Origin: Candidatus Hecatellales archaeon ex4484_218
GTDB taxonomy: Archaea > Thermoproteota > Bathyarchaeia > Hecatellales > Hecatellaceae
Length of the DNA stretch: 10,736 nt
Reading direction: 5' to 3'
Assembly (NCBI GenBank): GCA_002254975.1
Contig: NJEB01000051.1
Span: forward strand, 1 to 10,736
Positions within the stretch are counted from its first letter, which is position 1. Each line of letters opens with the position of its first letter. Shown here one piece after another: positions 1-6,801 of this stretch. Made by a program: the position numbers and the translations under genes. The notes under the pieces were generated by a model. That model did no database searches. It saw nothing but the letters and a program-made list of their open reading frames with translations, and had not been told where the DNA came from.

Positions 1-137
1 CTTTAAAAAAGGTTGAGGCTGTAGGTAAGGATTTTAAACTTTGGCCTGGTAGATGTGGGAAAGGTCAAATTGCTTTTGTTTGTGATGGTGGACCATCTAT
101 ACGTGTAGGTGAAATACAGATTGGAGGAAGAAGATAG
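1..137 (+). CDS. tldD: TldD metalloprotease, C-terminal fragment (5' end outside window)
   Basis: The frame beginning at base 3 encodes about 44 residues ending in a TAG at 135-137. It contains CGKGQ, then [14 protein letters not shown], which is the characteristic C-terminus of TldD (family form CGKGQ...GGPxIRI...GG). TldD carries the zinc-protease active site (HExxxH, upstream and not visible here) and acts with TldE as a cytoplasmic heterodimer that degrades small unfolded or modified peptides. The gene overlaps the start of tldE directly downstream, which is the usual tldD-tldE pairing and suggests translational coupling. The identification rests on the C-terminal motif and the neighbouring tldE. 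The gene is truncated only by the window edge. Confidence 0.85.
   Translation, partial: LKKVEAVGKDFKLWPGRCGKGQIAFVCDGGPSIRVGEIQIGGRR
107..112 (+). promoter_or_regulatory. Ribosome-binding site that decides the tldE start
   Basis: AGGTGA lies inside the 3' end of tldD and ends eight bases before the TTG at 121. A GTG codon at 109 is in the same reading frame but falls within this Shine-Dalgarno sequence, so TTG-121 is the better start. Confidence 0.6.
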
Positions 138-1488
138 TCTAAGTCTAATTGAAACTGGAGAAAAAATTGTTAGGTCAGCTTTAAAGCTTGGTGTGGATGA
201 AGTTGAAGTTTACTTGGTTAAAGGTTGGAGTTTACATGTTGAAATTGAACGAAATCAACTGGTTAGAAATGTGAAATCTATTGATGAAGGTTTTGGGATT
301 AGAATTGTTTCTAACCGTTCAACAGGGTTTGCTTACACAAATTTGGCAAGCAAAGAAAACATTGAGAAAACAGTTTTAAAAGCTTACCATGCATCTAAAA
401 CTGGAAAACCAAATGAACAATGGAAAGGATTTCCTAAACCAGCTAAATTACCTGAAACAAAAAATACTTACGACAAAAAAATAGCTGAAATTTTGTTGGA
501 GGAAGTTGTAGATTCAGCTCAAATAATGCTTGAATCAGCTCAAAAGGTTGACGAAAAAGTTTTTGTTGTTGATGGGTCGGTTAGTGTTGGTGAGATTGTA
601 AAAGCTGTGGTAAACTCTCAGGGAGTAAGTTTTCAGGATGAAGGTACAGGTATAGGATGTTTTTTAAGTACAGTCGCAAAAGATGTTGAAACAACACCAG
701 TATGTTTTGAGTCTGAACATGAAAGGATTTATAAAATAGATTTTGAAAAAGTCGGAGTTGAAGCTGCAAAGCAGGCTGTTTCAGCTTTAGGTTCGAAAAC
801 TGTTAAAACAGGAGTTTATGAGGTTATTTTTGGTCAACATGCATTAGCAAGTTTACTATATTACACTTTCATCAATGCTCTAAAAGCAGATAATGTTCAA
901 AGAGGAAAATCTAAATTAAAAGGTAAACTTAACCAACAAATAATCTCAGAAAATTTAACCTTAATTGATGATGGTTTGATGGATGGAGGATTAGAAACAT
1001 GGAAATTTGATGATGAGGGAACCATAAGCCAAAAAACAGTTGTTGTGGATAAAGGTATACTTAAGAATTTTTTGTATGATAAGCTTACAGCTGATAAGGA
1101 TTCAACCCAAAGTACCGGAAATGCCCAAAGAATCTCCTATCCATCCTACGTTTCAACACCCCACATAGAACCTACAAATTTTGTAGTTTCACCAGGAAAA
1201 TCTTCACCAGAAAACCTTTTGGAGAATATGAAAAGAGGAATATATGTTGCTCATCTGCAGGGAGCACATAGTAGTAATCCTGAAAGTGGAGAATTTTCGG
1301 TTGTAGCAACACCAGCATGGTTTGTAGAAAATGGGGAAATACGTTACCCTTTAAAATGGGTTATGTTAACAGGAACTATCTATGAAGTTTTAAATAATGT
1401 TGTTGATATTGCTAACAATTTAAAAAAAGTAAATTTTTTGGTTGCTCCATGGATTAAAGTTTCCAATGTTAAGGTTGTGGGCAAGTAA
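121..1488 (+). CDS. tldE: TldE/PmbA family protein, partner of TldD
   Basis: This encodes about 455 residues if translation begins at TTG-121; a GTG at 109 would add four. The N-terminal part ([22 protein letters not shown]) and the first domain ([19 protein letters not shown]) match the PmbA_TldD fold. The C-terminal half carries the TldE landmarks: [40 protein letters not shown], then WFVENGEI and [10 protein letters not shown]. No HExxxH zinc site is seen, as expected for TldE, the non-catalytic-metal subunit. With TldD it forms a cytoplasmic peptidase that in bacteria trims peptides such as microcin precursors; its archaeal substrates are not evident here. The gene overlaps tldD by 17 bases, so the two are probably one transcript. 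Length is normal for the family and no damage is seen. Confidence 0.9.
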   Translation: MEEEDSLSLIETGEKIVRSALKLGVDEVEVYLVKGWSLHVEIERNQLVRNVKSIDEGFGIRIVSNRSTGFAYTNLASKENIEKTVLKAYHASKTGKPNEQWKGFPKPAKLPETKNTYDKKIAEILLEEVVDSAQIMLESAQKVDEKVFVVDGSVSVGEIVKAVVNSQGVSFQDEGTGIGCFLSTVAKDVETTPVCFESEHERIYKIDFEKVGVEAAKQAVSALGSKTVKTGVYEVIFGQHALASLLYYTFINALKADNVQRGKSKLKGKLNQQIISENLTLIDDGLMDGGLETWKFDDEGTISQKTVVVDKGILKNFLYDKLTADKDSTQSTGNAQRISYPSYVSTPHIEPTNFVVSPGKSSPENLLENMKRGIYVAHLQGAHSSNPESGEFSVVATPAWFVENGEIRYPLKWVMLTGTIYEVLNNVVDIANNLKKVNFLVAPWIKVSNVKVVGK

Positions 1489-1501
1489 AGTTTGGGGGAA
1501 G

Positions 1502-1514
1502 ATTTATTTTTTCA
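1502..1514 (+). terminator. Possible T-run terminator after tldE
   Basis: GATTTATTTTTTC lies just behind the tldE stop and contains a six-T run of the kind that ends archaeal transcription without a hairpin. The next gene starts only 30 bases later and no clear TATA box precedes it, so this may equally be leader sequence within one transcript. Confidence 0.25.
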
Positions 1515-1544
1515 TTAAAACATTTTTAGTGGAAAGGTGATTTT

Positions 1545-2162
1545 ATGAAAAGAAGGGACGATTTGCTTGTAACTTTAAAAGATAAAGTTGTTGAAGCTAT
1601 TAAAGCTGGTAAAAAAGATGAAGCCATAACCTTGGTTCAGGAGTTGTATGAAAAATTTAAACCTCTTCATGACCGATATTGTGATTGGATAAATCTACTT
1701 TTTGTTTATATAGCAAAAAAACTTGGTGAGGAGGCTGTTAAAGATGCGACTGAGATGTTAGTGACAAAAATTTATCCACCAATGTTTGAACAACTAAAAA
1801 AACTGAGTTATGAACAACTTGTAAATGCTGTTGTTGAATTGCATAAAGCTCATTACAGCAAATTTTATGTGGTTGAGGATGAGGAAAAAACGGTTATCGT
1901 TGTAACCGGATGTAATAGTGGTGGTGGAAGAATTTTAAGGGATGGACTACCTCAACTACCAAGAAAAGAGGGTTTAACTAAAAAAGCTTGGCCATGGTCT
2001 TTTAACAAGGAAGGTTTTCCCTACTATTGTGTTCATGCATATTTTTTTAACAAACTATTTAAACAACTAGGGTTAAACATCGAGGTTCAATGGGGTAAAA
2101 TGTATGATGAAAAAGGTAATCCTATAGATGAGTCATGTAAATATGTAATCTACAAAAAATAG
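1545..2162 (+). CDS. Conserved-looking hypothetical protein with Cys/His residues (205 aa)
   Basis: The ATG start is supported by an excellent ribosome-binding site (GGAAAGGTGATTTT directly before it). I do not recognise the family. Residues 1-100 are mainly helical and charged (KRRDDLLVTLKDKVVEAIKAG, later IYPPMFEQLKKLSYEQLVNAVVELH). The C-terminal half looks like a compact alpha/beta domain: TVIVVTGCNSGGGRILRDG (about 115-133), WPWSFNKEGFPYYCVHAYFF (about 148-167), then IEVQWGKMYDEKG and a final ESCKYVIYKK. The Cys-Gly rich loop, the CVH pair and the last Cys could form a metal or ligand site. The pattern vaguely recalls small-molecule-binding domains such as V4R or ATC-hydrolase-like proteins, but I would not assign either. 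It sits 56 bases after tldE on the same strand and converges with the minus-strand cluster, so its role is not indicated by context. Confidence 0.7.
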   Translation: MKRRDDLLVTLKDKVVEAIKAGKKDEAITLVQELYEKFKPLHDRYCDWINLLFVYIAKKLGEEAVKDATEMLVTKIYPPMFEQLKKLSYEQLVNAVVELHKAHYSKFYVVEDEEKTVIVVTGCNSGGGRILRDGLPQLPRKEGLTKKAWPWSFNKEGFPYYCVHAYFFNKLFKQLGLNIEVQWGKMYDEKGNPIDESCKYVIYKK

Positions 2163-2182
2163 ACAATCAAACTAAAAATATC

Positions 2183-2548
2183 TTATCCTTTTTTAGGAGT
2201 AACCCTTATCTCTTTTTCAACCATTTCACCAGGATAAATTTCAACTTCTTCACCATTAGGCTTAATCAGTTTTTTAAGGATTATCTCATAGTACTCTGTT
2301 CCCACCAAGTTTTGCTCCTGAATAAGTTTTGGGTCAACATAAAATCTTCCATCCCTAACCTTAACCTCACATATTATTTCTTTATCTATTTTTTGAAGAA
2401 GATTTCCTTCAACATCATAAACTCCACCAAAAAAACATTGAAGTTTACAACCTCTTTTTATGCCAAATTTTATTTTTGTTTCAAAAGGAACAACAAAATA
2501 TAGGTTAGGTGTAAAATTTCTTGATTTTTGGATAATTTTTTCAGGCAA
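2183..2548 (-). CDS. Hypothetical protein (121 aa), possible AbrB-like swapped-hairpin protein
   Basis: The TTG start at 2548 is supported by a strong ribosome-binding site (AAAGGAGGGG) about nine bases upstream. I do not recognise a named family. Two halves look alike: NLYFVVPFETKIKFGIKRGCKLQCFF (about 15-40) and GRFYVDPKLIQEQNLVGTEYYEIILKKL (about 67-94). Each has the pattern strand, Pro, helix, 'gl..G', strand that is typical of AbrB/SpoVT DNA-binding hairpins, though the first copy is degenerate. A third, strand-rich tail ends in basic residues (RVTPKKG). It is the last gene of the left cluster, 21 bases behind the zinc-ribbon gene, so it is probably co-transcribed with the carboxyltransferase genes. 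A regulatory or accessory role is only inference. There is no signal peptide or membrane segment. Confidence 0.55.
   Translation of the reverse strand: MPEKIIQKSRNFTPNLYFVVPFETKIKFGIKRGCKLQCFFGGVYDVEGNLLQKIDKEIICEVKVRDGRFYVDPKLIQEQNLVGTEYYEIILKKLIKPNGEEVEIYPGEMVEKEIRVTPKKG
2188..2195 (+). terminator. Possible T-run terminator in the convergent gene junction
   Basis: The plus strand reads CCTTTTTTAG shortly after the 205-residue gene ends. On the opposite strand it lies within the last codons of the convergent small gene. Archaeal RNA polymerase can terminate at such runs. Confidence 0.3.
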
Positions 2549-2569
2549 AGTCTTAACCCCTCCTTTTTC

Positions 2570-2752
2570 CTACTTTCTTCTAAAAACAGAAATTTCAACT
2601 ATAGGTGAATGGCAAATTGAACAACACCAAGTAACAACATCAAATTCAGGTTTATTTTCCGGGAAAACTTTTTCTTCTTTTGCACATTCATAAACATTAA
2701 CCATTTTTTTACATTTACGACAATAAAACCTTAAATTTTTTTGCTCAGACAA
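2570..2752 (-). CDS. Small zinc-ribbon protein (60 aa)
   Basis: The preferred start is TTG at 2752, seven bases after GGTGA, which is itself the stop region of the upstream BCCP gene. A TTG at 2770 would give 66 residues but would overlap that gene and lacks a good ribosome-binding site. The product is soluble and very small. It has FYCRKCKK (Cys-x2-Cys) near the start and TWCCSICHSP (CC-x2-C) near the end, spaced as two knuckles of a zinc ribbon. This is a rubredoxin-like or ribbon fold rather than an enzyme. Its position directly behind bccp1 suggests it belongs to the carboxyltransferase operon, perhaps as an assembly, structural or regulatory partner; nothing in the sequence shows which. 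Identity beyond 'zinc ribbon' is unknown. Confidence 0.6.
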   Translation of the reverse strand: MSEQKNLRFYCRKCKKMVNVYECAKEEKVFPENKPEFDVVTWCCSICHSPIVEISVFRRK

Positions 2753-2759
2753 TTTTATT

Positions 2760-3224
2760 TCACCCCACAATTACTAAGGGATCTCCTGTTGCAACACTAC
2801 TTCCAACAGAAGTAACTATCTGTTTAACAATTCCCGATACAGGAGATTCTATTAGGTTTTCCATTTTCATAGCCTCTAAAACAACAACAGGGTCTCCTTT
2901 GTTAACCTTATCTCCAACCTTAACCAAAATTTTTGTTATTGTTCCACGCATTGGAGCTTTAACAGGTGTTCCCTCAACAACAGCAACCTTTTTTTCCGTT
3001 TCTACTGGTTTAGGTGGAGGAGGTGGGGATGGAGCAGCACCAACAGGTGGGGCTATTACCTCCTCAACCCTTAAACCATATTCTTCATTACCAACAAGAA
3101 TTTTAATCTCATCTTCAACAGAGGATTTTGGTTTTAGGTCTTCCTCAGAATTTCCACCTAAATCTTCAACTTCAACTTCTTCTTCTTTCCCTGAAAAATA
3201 GATTTTAAACTTTCTTTTTCTCAT
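2760..3224 (-). CDS. Biotin carboxyl carrier protein (BCCP1) with extended N-terminus
   Basis: This is a 154-residue biotinyl carrier. The C-terminal biotinyl/lipoyl domain spans about 85-154 and carries the biotinylation motif EAMKMEN, with Lys120 lying 34 residues from the C-terminus, the canonical spacing. A flexible Pro-rich hinge (APPVGAAPSPPPPPKP, about 58-73) precedes it, letting the biotin arm swing between active sites. Ahead of the hinge there are two similar beta segments, KFKIYFSGKEEEVEVEDL and EIKILVGNEEYGLRVEEV. The first looks like an extra copy of the strand pair that normally starts these carriers. The ATG overlaps the PycB stop as ATGA, so the two are translationally coupled. 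The carrier would accept carboxyl groups from PycB and/or the MmdA-type subunit. No biotin carboxylase is encoded nearby. Confidence 0.92.
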   Translation of the reverse strand: MRKRKFKIYFSGKEEEVEVEDLGGNSEEDLKPKSSVEDEIKILVGNEEYGLRVEEVIAPPVGAAPSPPPPPKPVETEKKVAVVEGTPVKAPMRGTITKILVKVGDKVNKGDPVVVLEAMKMENLIESPVSGIVKQIVTSVGSSVATGDPLVIVG

Positions 3225-4681
3225 TTTTTGCTCGCCAATTTTCTTAATGCAATTTCATATTCTTCTCCAGCATAAACAACCTTAAATCTTCTACCTTTCA
3301 TTTCAGTTTCAAGAGGAAGTTCATCCGAAGTAAATTCAGGTTTAGCTTCTCCACGTAAAAATTTCTCGGTTTGAAGTGGATAGATAGCATAAGAGATTAT
3401 GTCTTCCTCTCTAGGTGAAAAACCTTTAGCTTCAAGCTCCTCCTTACATTTTTTATACATAGGTGCAAGCAAATCTGCAGGACGACATTCAATTATTTGG
3501 TCTTCCCAATCTTTCCCAAGAACCATCTCATAAACTTCCTTAGGAATTTCACCTGGAGGTTTACCGTACATTCCTCTAACATAGTCTTTAGTTTCTTGGG
3601 GAACTCGTTTATATCTTCCAAAAAGAACATTCATGACAGCTTGAACACCAACAATTTGAGAGGTTGGAGTTACAAGTGGAGGCCAACCAAAATCTCTTTG
3701 AACTCTAGCTGTTTCTCTTAAAACTTCTGGAAGTTTATCAATAGCTCCAAATTGTTCAAGTTGCCAAACAAGATTTGAAAGCATCCCACCTGGAATTTGA
3801 TGAAGTGTAACTGATGGGTCTACTTTCATTGCTCTATCCCTATGAAGATGCCTATACCTGTCCCAAACCTTCAAAAAATATTCTCTACATTTCATCAACA
3901 ATTCTAGGTCGTAACCAGTATCATAGGGAGTATCTTGAAGTGCTGCAACCACAGATTCTGTTGGAGGTTGACCTGTTCCACCAGATATTGGAGATATTGC
4001 ACAATCTAAAATATCAACTCCAGCTTCACATGCCTTCATATAGGTTAATTCAGTCATTCCACTTGTTGTATGGCTATGAAGGTCGATAGGAATTTTTATT
4101 CCTTCCTCTTTACATGCATGAATAATTTTGTAGGCTCTTTGTGGAGAACATATTCCAGCCATATCTTTAATACAAAGAGAATCACAACCCATTTTTTCAA
4201 GCTTTTTAAAATTTTCCACGTAATATTCAACCGTATGGACGGGGCTAATGGTATAACATAAACATCCTTGAGCATGAGCACCTATCCTTTTAACAGTTTT
4301 AATTGGGACCTCCATATTTCTTAAATCATTAACAGCATCAAATATTCGGAAATAATCACAACCATTTTTATGGGCTAACTCAATAAATTTTATAACAATA
4401 TCATCTGGAAAATTTCTGTAGGCAACAATATTCATAGCTCTTTCCAACATTTGAAGAGGTGTATTAGGCATTGCTTCCTTAAGCTTTCTAAGCCTTTCCC
4501 AAGGGTCTTCAGCCAAATATCTAAGACAAACATCAAAGGTTGCTCCACCCCAAACTTCAAAAGAAAAAAACCCTACTTGGTCGATTATGGGTGCAATAGG
4601 AAGCATATCCTCAGTTCGCATTCTGGTTGCTAAAATTGATTGATGAGCATCCCTAAAAATTTGTTCATGAATTTGAACCAT
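3221..4681 (-). CDS. Pyruvate/oxaloacetate carboxyltransferase subunit (PycB/OadA/5S type)
   Basis: This protein transfers carboxyl groups between biotin and pyruvate/oxaloacetate. ATG-4681 (486 residues) follows a G-rich ribosome-binding site (GGGTGGTGGG); a GTG at 4693 would add four. Numbered from that upstream GTG, it has FRDAHQS (13-19), EVWGGATFD (46-54), RAMN with the substrate-binding Arg85, CIKDMAGI with the Lys176 that is carbamylated in the family, metal ligands His206 and His208 in DLHSHTTSG, and SGGTGQPPTES with the proton-shuttle Thr240. The PYC_OADA domain follows. The protein stops after FKVVYAGEEYEIALRKL, the linker strand pair that in single-chain OadA precedes the biotin domain; here the biotin domain is the next gene. 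Pyruvate-site residues are intact, although RGQN/RGAN of relatives is RAMN. Substrate choice (pyruvate over other keto acids) is inferred from the family. Confidence 0.92.
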   Translation of the reverse strand: MVQIHEQIFRDAHQSILATRMRTEDMLPIAPIIDQVGFFSFEVWGGATFDVCLRYLAEDPWERLRKLKEAMPNTPLQMLERAMNIVAYRNFPDDIVIKFIELAHKNGCDYFRIFDAVNDLRNMEVPIKTVKRIGAHAQGCLCYTISPVHTVEYYVENFKKLEKMGCDSLCIKDMAGICSPQRAYKIIHACKEEGIKIPIDLHSHTTSGMTELTYMKACEAGVDILDCAISPISGGTGQPPTESVVAALQDTPYDTGYDLELLMKCREYFLKVWDRYRHLHRDRAMKVDPSVTLHQIPGGMLSNLVWQLEQFGAIDKLPEVLRETARVQRDFGWPPLVTPTSQIVGVQAVMNVLFGRYKRVPQETKDYVRGMYGKPPGEIPKEVYEMVLGKDWEDQIIECRPADLLAPMYKKCKEELEAKGFSPREEDIISYAIYPLQTEKFLRGEAKPEFTSDELPLETEMKGRRFKVVYAGEEYEIALRKLASKK

Positions 4682-5153
4682 TAAACCCACCACCCAAAAA
4701 TTTTCTTTTACAAGTTGTAGGTAGACTTAATTGTTTTTCAACTTTACTCACCAAACTCCAAAAAGAAGCTGATTTTGAAAGATTTTTAACAAGGTCTCTT
4801 CGACCTCCAACCTCATGTCTACTTGCTAAACCCCAAGAAAGTTTGATTTCAACCTTTTCGGTTGGAGGTTTTTCAACTAAAACCTTTTTCTCAATCTCAC
4901 CAATTCTATTCCTAAGTAAACCTAACCTTCTTTCCAAATCGGAAATTCTTTTTTCTAATCTTCCAACAGTTTCCCTAAACTCATTTAAAATAGCTTCTTT
5001 TAATTCCCTACCAAACTCGTCCAATATTCCTTGAATATCCTCTTTAGAAATTTTTGTTGGAACTGAAACTAATACAGGGGCTGGTTTACCTAAATAGGCT
5101 AATAAGGCTGCTGAAATTACAGCAGCTTCCTCTTTTGAAATTTGAGTTGACAA
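4665..5153 (-). CDS. Soluble coiled-coil protein with OadG/MmdD-like end motifs (162 aa)
   Basis: The TTG start lies five bases behind the end of the restored carboxyltransferase frame. Residues 7-22 (KEEAAVISAALLAYLG) match the short helix found in delta/gamma subunits of biotin-dependent Na+ pumps, and closely resemble KEDDVVIAAAVAAYLS in the membrane delta-like protein at 9502-9861. Residues about 39-93 are a charged heptad-like helix (FGRELKEAILNEF, GRLEKRISDLERRLGLLRNRI), very probably a coiled coil. Near the end, SWGLASRHEV (106-115) and SFWSLVSKVEKQL (129-141) recall the 'W-x-L-x-x-R-x-E' tail of such subunits. There is no transmembrane segment. It sits between the two carboxyltransferase genes and overlaps pycB by 17 bases, so I infer a soluble scaffold or adaptor for the complex. 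This is not a family I can name. Confidence 0.7.
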   Translation of the reverse strand: MSTQISKEEAAVISAALLAYLGKPAPVLVSVPTKISKEDIQGILDEFGRELKEAILNEFRETVGRLEKRISDLERRLGLLRNRIGEIEKKVLVEKPPTEKVEIKLSWGLASRHEVGGRRDLVKNLSKSASFWSLVSKVEKQLSLPTTCKRKFLGGGFNGSNS

Positions 5154-5158
5154 AAATT

Positions 5159-5317
5159 TTACACCGGTGGGATTCCATGTTTTTTGGGTGGTCTACGTTC
5201 TCTTTTTGTTAAGGAAACTTCTAAAGCTTTAATAAGCATTGGACGGGTTTCAGCTGGGTCTATAACATCATCCACATGTAAAGATTCGGCTGCCTTATAC
5301 GGGTTTGCAAAAGTTTC
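5159..5317 (-). pseudogene. Out-of-frame C-terminal tail of the acyl-CoA carboxyltransferase
   Basis: One frame away from the main carboxyltransferase reading frame, the minus strand encodes FANPYKAAESLHVDDVIDPA, then ETRPMLIKALEVSLTKRE and a final RRPPKKHGIPPV before TAA at 5159-5161. This is the standard C-terminus of the MmdA/PccB family (FANPY...DDVIDP.ETRP..I..AL......K..PPKKHGN.P). It has no start of its own and is clearly the missing end of the gene at 5260-6699. The join lies at about 5315-5322. Roughly fifteen residues that normally separate 'EIEKA' from 'FANPY' are also absent, so this is a deletion with a frame change rather than a one-base slip. Confidence 0.88.
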
Positions 5318-6699
5318 GGTGCTTTTTCTATTTCATCTCTAAATATGATGGGTGCAGCACCTTCAGGACCCATAACTGCTAGTTCAGCTGTAGGCCAAGC
5401 ATAAACCATATCTGCACCAAGGTCTTTACTACACATAGCCAAATAAGATCCCCCATAAGCCTTTCGAATAACAAGTGTAATTTTTGGAACAGTTGCTTCA
5501 GAGTAGGCATAAAGCATTTTTGCTCCATGTCTAATAATTCCACCCCATTCTTGTTCTGTTCCAGGTAGGTATCCCGGAACATCAACAAGGTTAATTAAGG
5601 GTATGTTAAAAGCATCACAAAACCTAATAAATCTGGAAGCTTTATCTGAAGCATCAATATCTAAGCATCCAGCCTTAAACTTTGGTTGATTTGCAATTAT
5701 TCCAACCGGATAACCATTTAAACGAGCAAAACAGGTTATAATATTGGGGGCAAAAAGAGGTAAAATATCAAAATAATTTTCTTCCTCACCTTCAAGAGGT
5801 ATGTCAAAAACTCTTCTGATTATTTCATACATGTCATAAGGTTTCATTGGGTCTGCAGGAACAATATCAAAAAGTCCTTCATCTGTCCGGTTTGGGTCAT
5901 CTCCAGTATCAACTCGTGGTGGGTCTTCAAGATTATTAGATGGGAGATAGCTTAAAAGTCGTCGAATATTTTTCATACACTCTTCTTCATTTTTCTCTAT
6001 CCTATGAACAACACCTGATTTTTCTTGTTGAGGATGGGGGCCCCCAAGCTCCATTTCACTTATTTCTTCACCAATAACTTCCTTAATGACCTTTGGACCT
6101 GTTATAAATGCATAGCTTATCCCTTCAACCATAAAAATAAAATCCATTAAAGCTGGAGAATAAACAGCTCCTCCGGCACAAGGACCTATAATAGCACAGA
6201 TTTGAGGAATAACCCCTGAATAGATAGTGTTTCTAAAAAAGATATATCCATAACCAGATAAAGCATCTACACCTTCTTGAATTCTTGCACCTCCAGAATC
6301 GTTTATACCTATTACCGGACAACCATCTCTAGCTGCACGGTCTAAAACTTCACAAATTTTTTTTGCATGCATTTCACCTAAAGTTCCACCAACACTTGTA
6401 AAATCCTGGGAGAAAACATAGACCTTTCTTCCATTAATCTTTCCAAACCCTGTTACCACAGCATCAGCTGGAATCTCTCTTTTATCAATTCCAAACTCTC
6501 TTCCTTTATGTCTAACCAATGCACCTATCTCAACAAAAGTTCCTTCATCAAGTAAAAGCTCAATTCTTTCTCTTGCAGTTAATTTTCCAAGTTTACGTTG
6601 TCTTTCAATTCCTTTTGCTCCACCCATCTCTTCAACTTTCTTTTTTCTGGCTTTAAGCTCCTCCAACATTCTTTCTTTAATTTCTTTATCACTACTCAT
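5260..6699 (-). CDS. mmdA: Acyl-CoA carboxyltransferase (MmdA/PccB/12S family), frameshifted near the 3' end
   Basis: This subunit transfers carboxyl groups between biotin and a CoA ester (methylmalonyl-/propionyl-CoA in the nearest characterised relatives). The frame gives 479 residues against about 510-520 in the family. It shows GKLTARERIELLLDEGTF (38-55), SQDFTSVGGTLGEMHAKK (97-114), INDSGGARIQEGVDAL, the first oxyanion loop GPCAGGAVYSPA (172-183), GGPHPQQEKSGVVHRI, NQPKFKAGCLDIDASDKASR, LVDVPGYLPGTEQE and the second oxyanion loop KAYGGSYLAM (413-422). Leu420 is at the position that influences acyl-chain choice, so substrate is not certain. After EIEKA (460) the frame changes and ends in unrelated PKLLQ...; the true tail lies in another frame. 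ATG-6699 follows GGTTGAAGGG and is the first gene behind a strong TATA box. Confidence 0.92.
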   Translation of the reverse strand: MSSDKEIKERMLEELKARKKKVEEMGGAKGIERQRKLGKLTARERIELLLDEGTFVEIGALVRHKGREFGIDKREIPADAVVTGFGKINGRKVYVFSQDFTSVGGTLGEMHAKKICEVLDRAARDGCPVIGINDSGGARIQEGVDALSGYGYIFFRNTIYSGVIPQICAIIGPCAGGAVYSPALMDFIFMVEGISYAFITGPKVIKEVIGEEISEMELGGPHPQQEKSGVVHRIEKNEEECMKNIRRLLSYLPSNNLEDPPRVDTGDDPNRTDEGLFDIVPADPMKPYDMYEIIRRVFDIPLEGEEENYFDILPLFAPNIITCFARLNGYPVGIIANQPKFKAGCLDIDASDKASRFIRFCDAFNIPLINLVDVPGYLPGTEQEWGGIIRHGAKMLYAYSEATVPKITLVIRKAYGGSYLAMCSKDLGADMVYAWPTAELAVMGPEGAAPIIFRDEIEKAPKLLQTRIRQPNLYMWMML

Positions 6700-6738
6700 T
6701 TACCCTTCAACCTACAACCCGAAAATTTTTGTTTAAGC

Positions 6739-6748
6739 TTATATATTT
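6739..6748 (-). promoter_or_regulatory. Archaeal TATA box of the acyl-CoA carboxyltransferase operon
   Basis: The minus strand reads AAATATATAAG with an A-rich flank (GAAATAA) upstream, a textbook archaeal TATA/BRE arrangement. A start about 25 bases downstream would fall near 6717, giving a leader of about 18 bases that contains the GGTTGAAGGG ribosome-binding site before ATG-6699. It implies that the left cluster can be transcribed separately from the right one. Confidence 0.75.
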
Positions 6749-6786
6749 TATTTCATTAATTGCCAAGATAAGTTTTACGTATAAAC

Positions 6787-6801
6787 AAAAACCTCGAAAA
6801 A
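6787..6801 (-). terminator. Possible double T-run terminator after the transporter gene
   Basis: Immediately after the transporter stop the minus strand reads TTTTTCGAGGTTTTT, two five-T runs. These are typical of archaeal intrinsic termination and lie upstream of the next TATA box, consistent with separate transcription units. Confidence 0.45.

Noticed and set aside
2460..2693. Plus-strand open frame opposite the two small genes
   Set aside because: It has low complexity, no ribosome-binding site and runs antisense to two tightly spaced genes with good starts.
5310..5325. Programmed ribosomal frameshift in the acyl-CoA carboxyltransferase
   Set aside because: There is no slippery heptamer at the join, and about fifteen family residues are missing as well as the frame being changed, so slippage could not give a normal protein.
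5379..5588. 69-codon open frame inside the acyl-CoA carboxyltransferase
   Set aside because: It is a shifted-frame shadow of strongly conserved coding sequence, with no ribosome-binding site or recognisable product.
6036..6045. Perfect GGGGGCCCCC palindrome in an AT-rich gene
   Set aside because: It encodes the conserved LGGPH stretch in frame and keeps normal family spacing to EKSG, so it is explained by coding sequence and is too short to be a hairpin of note.
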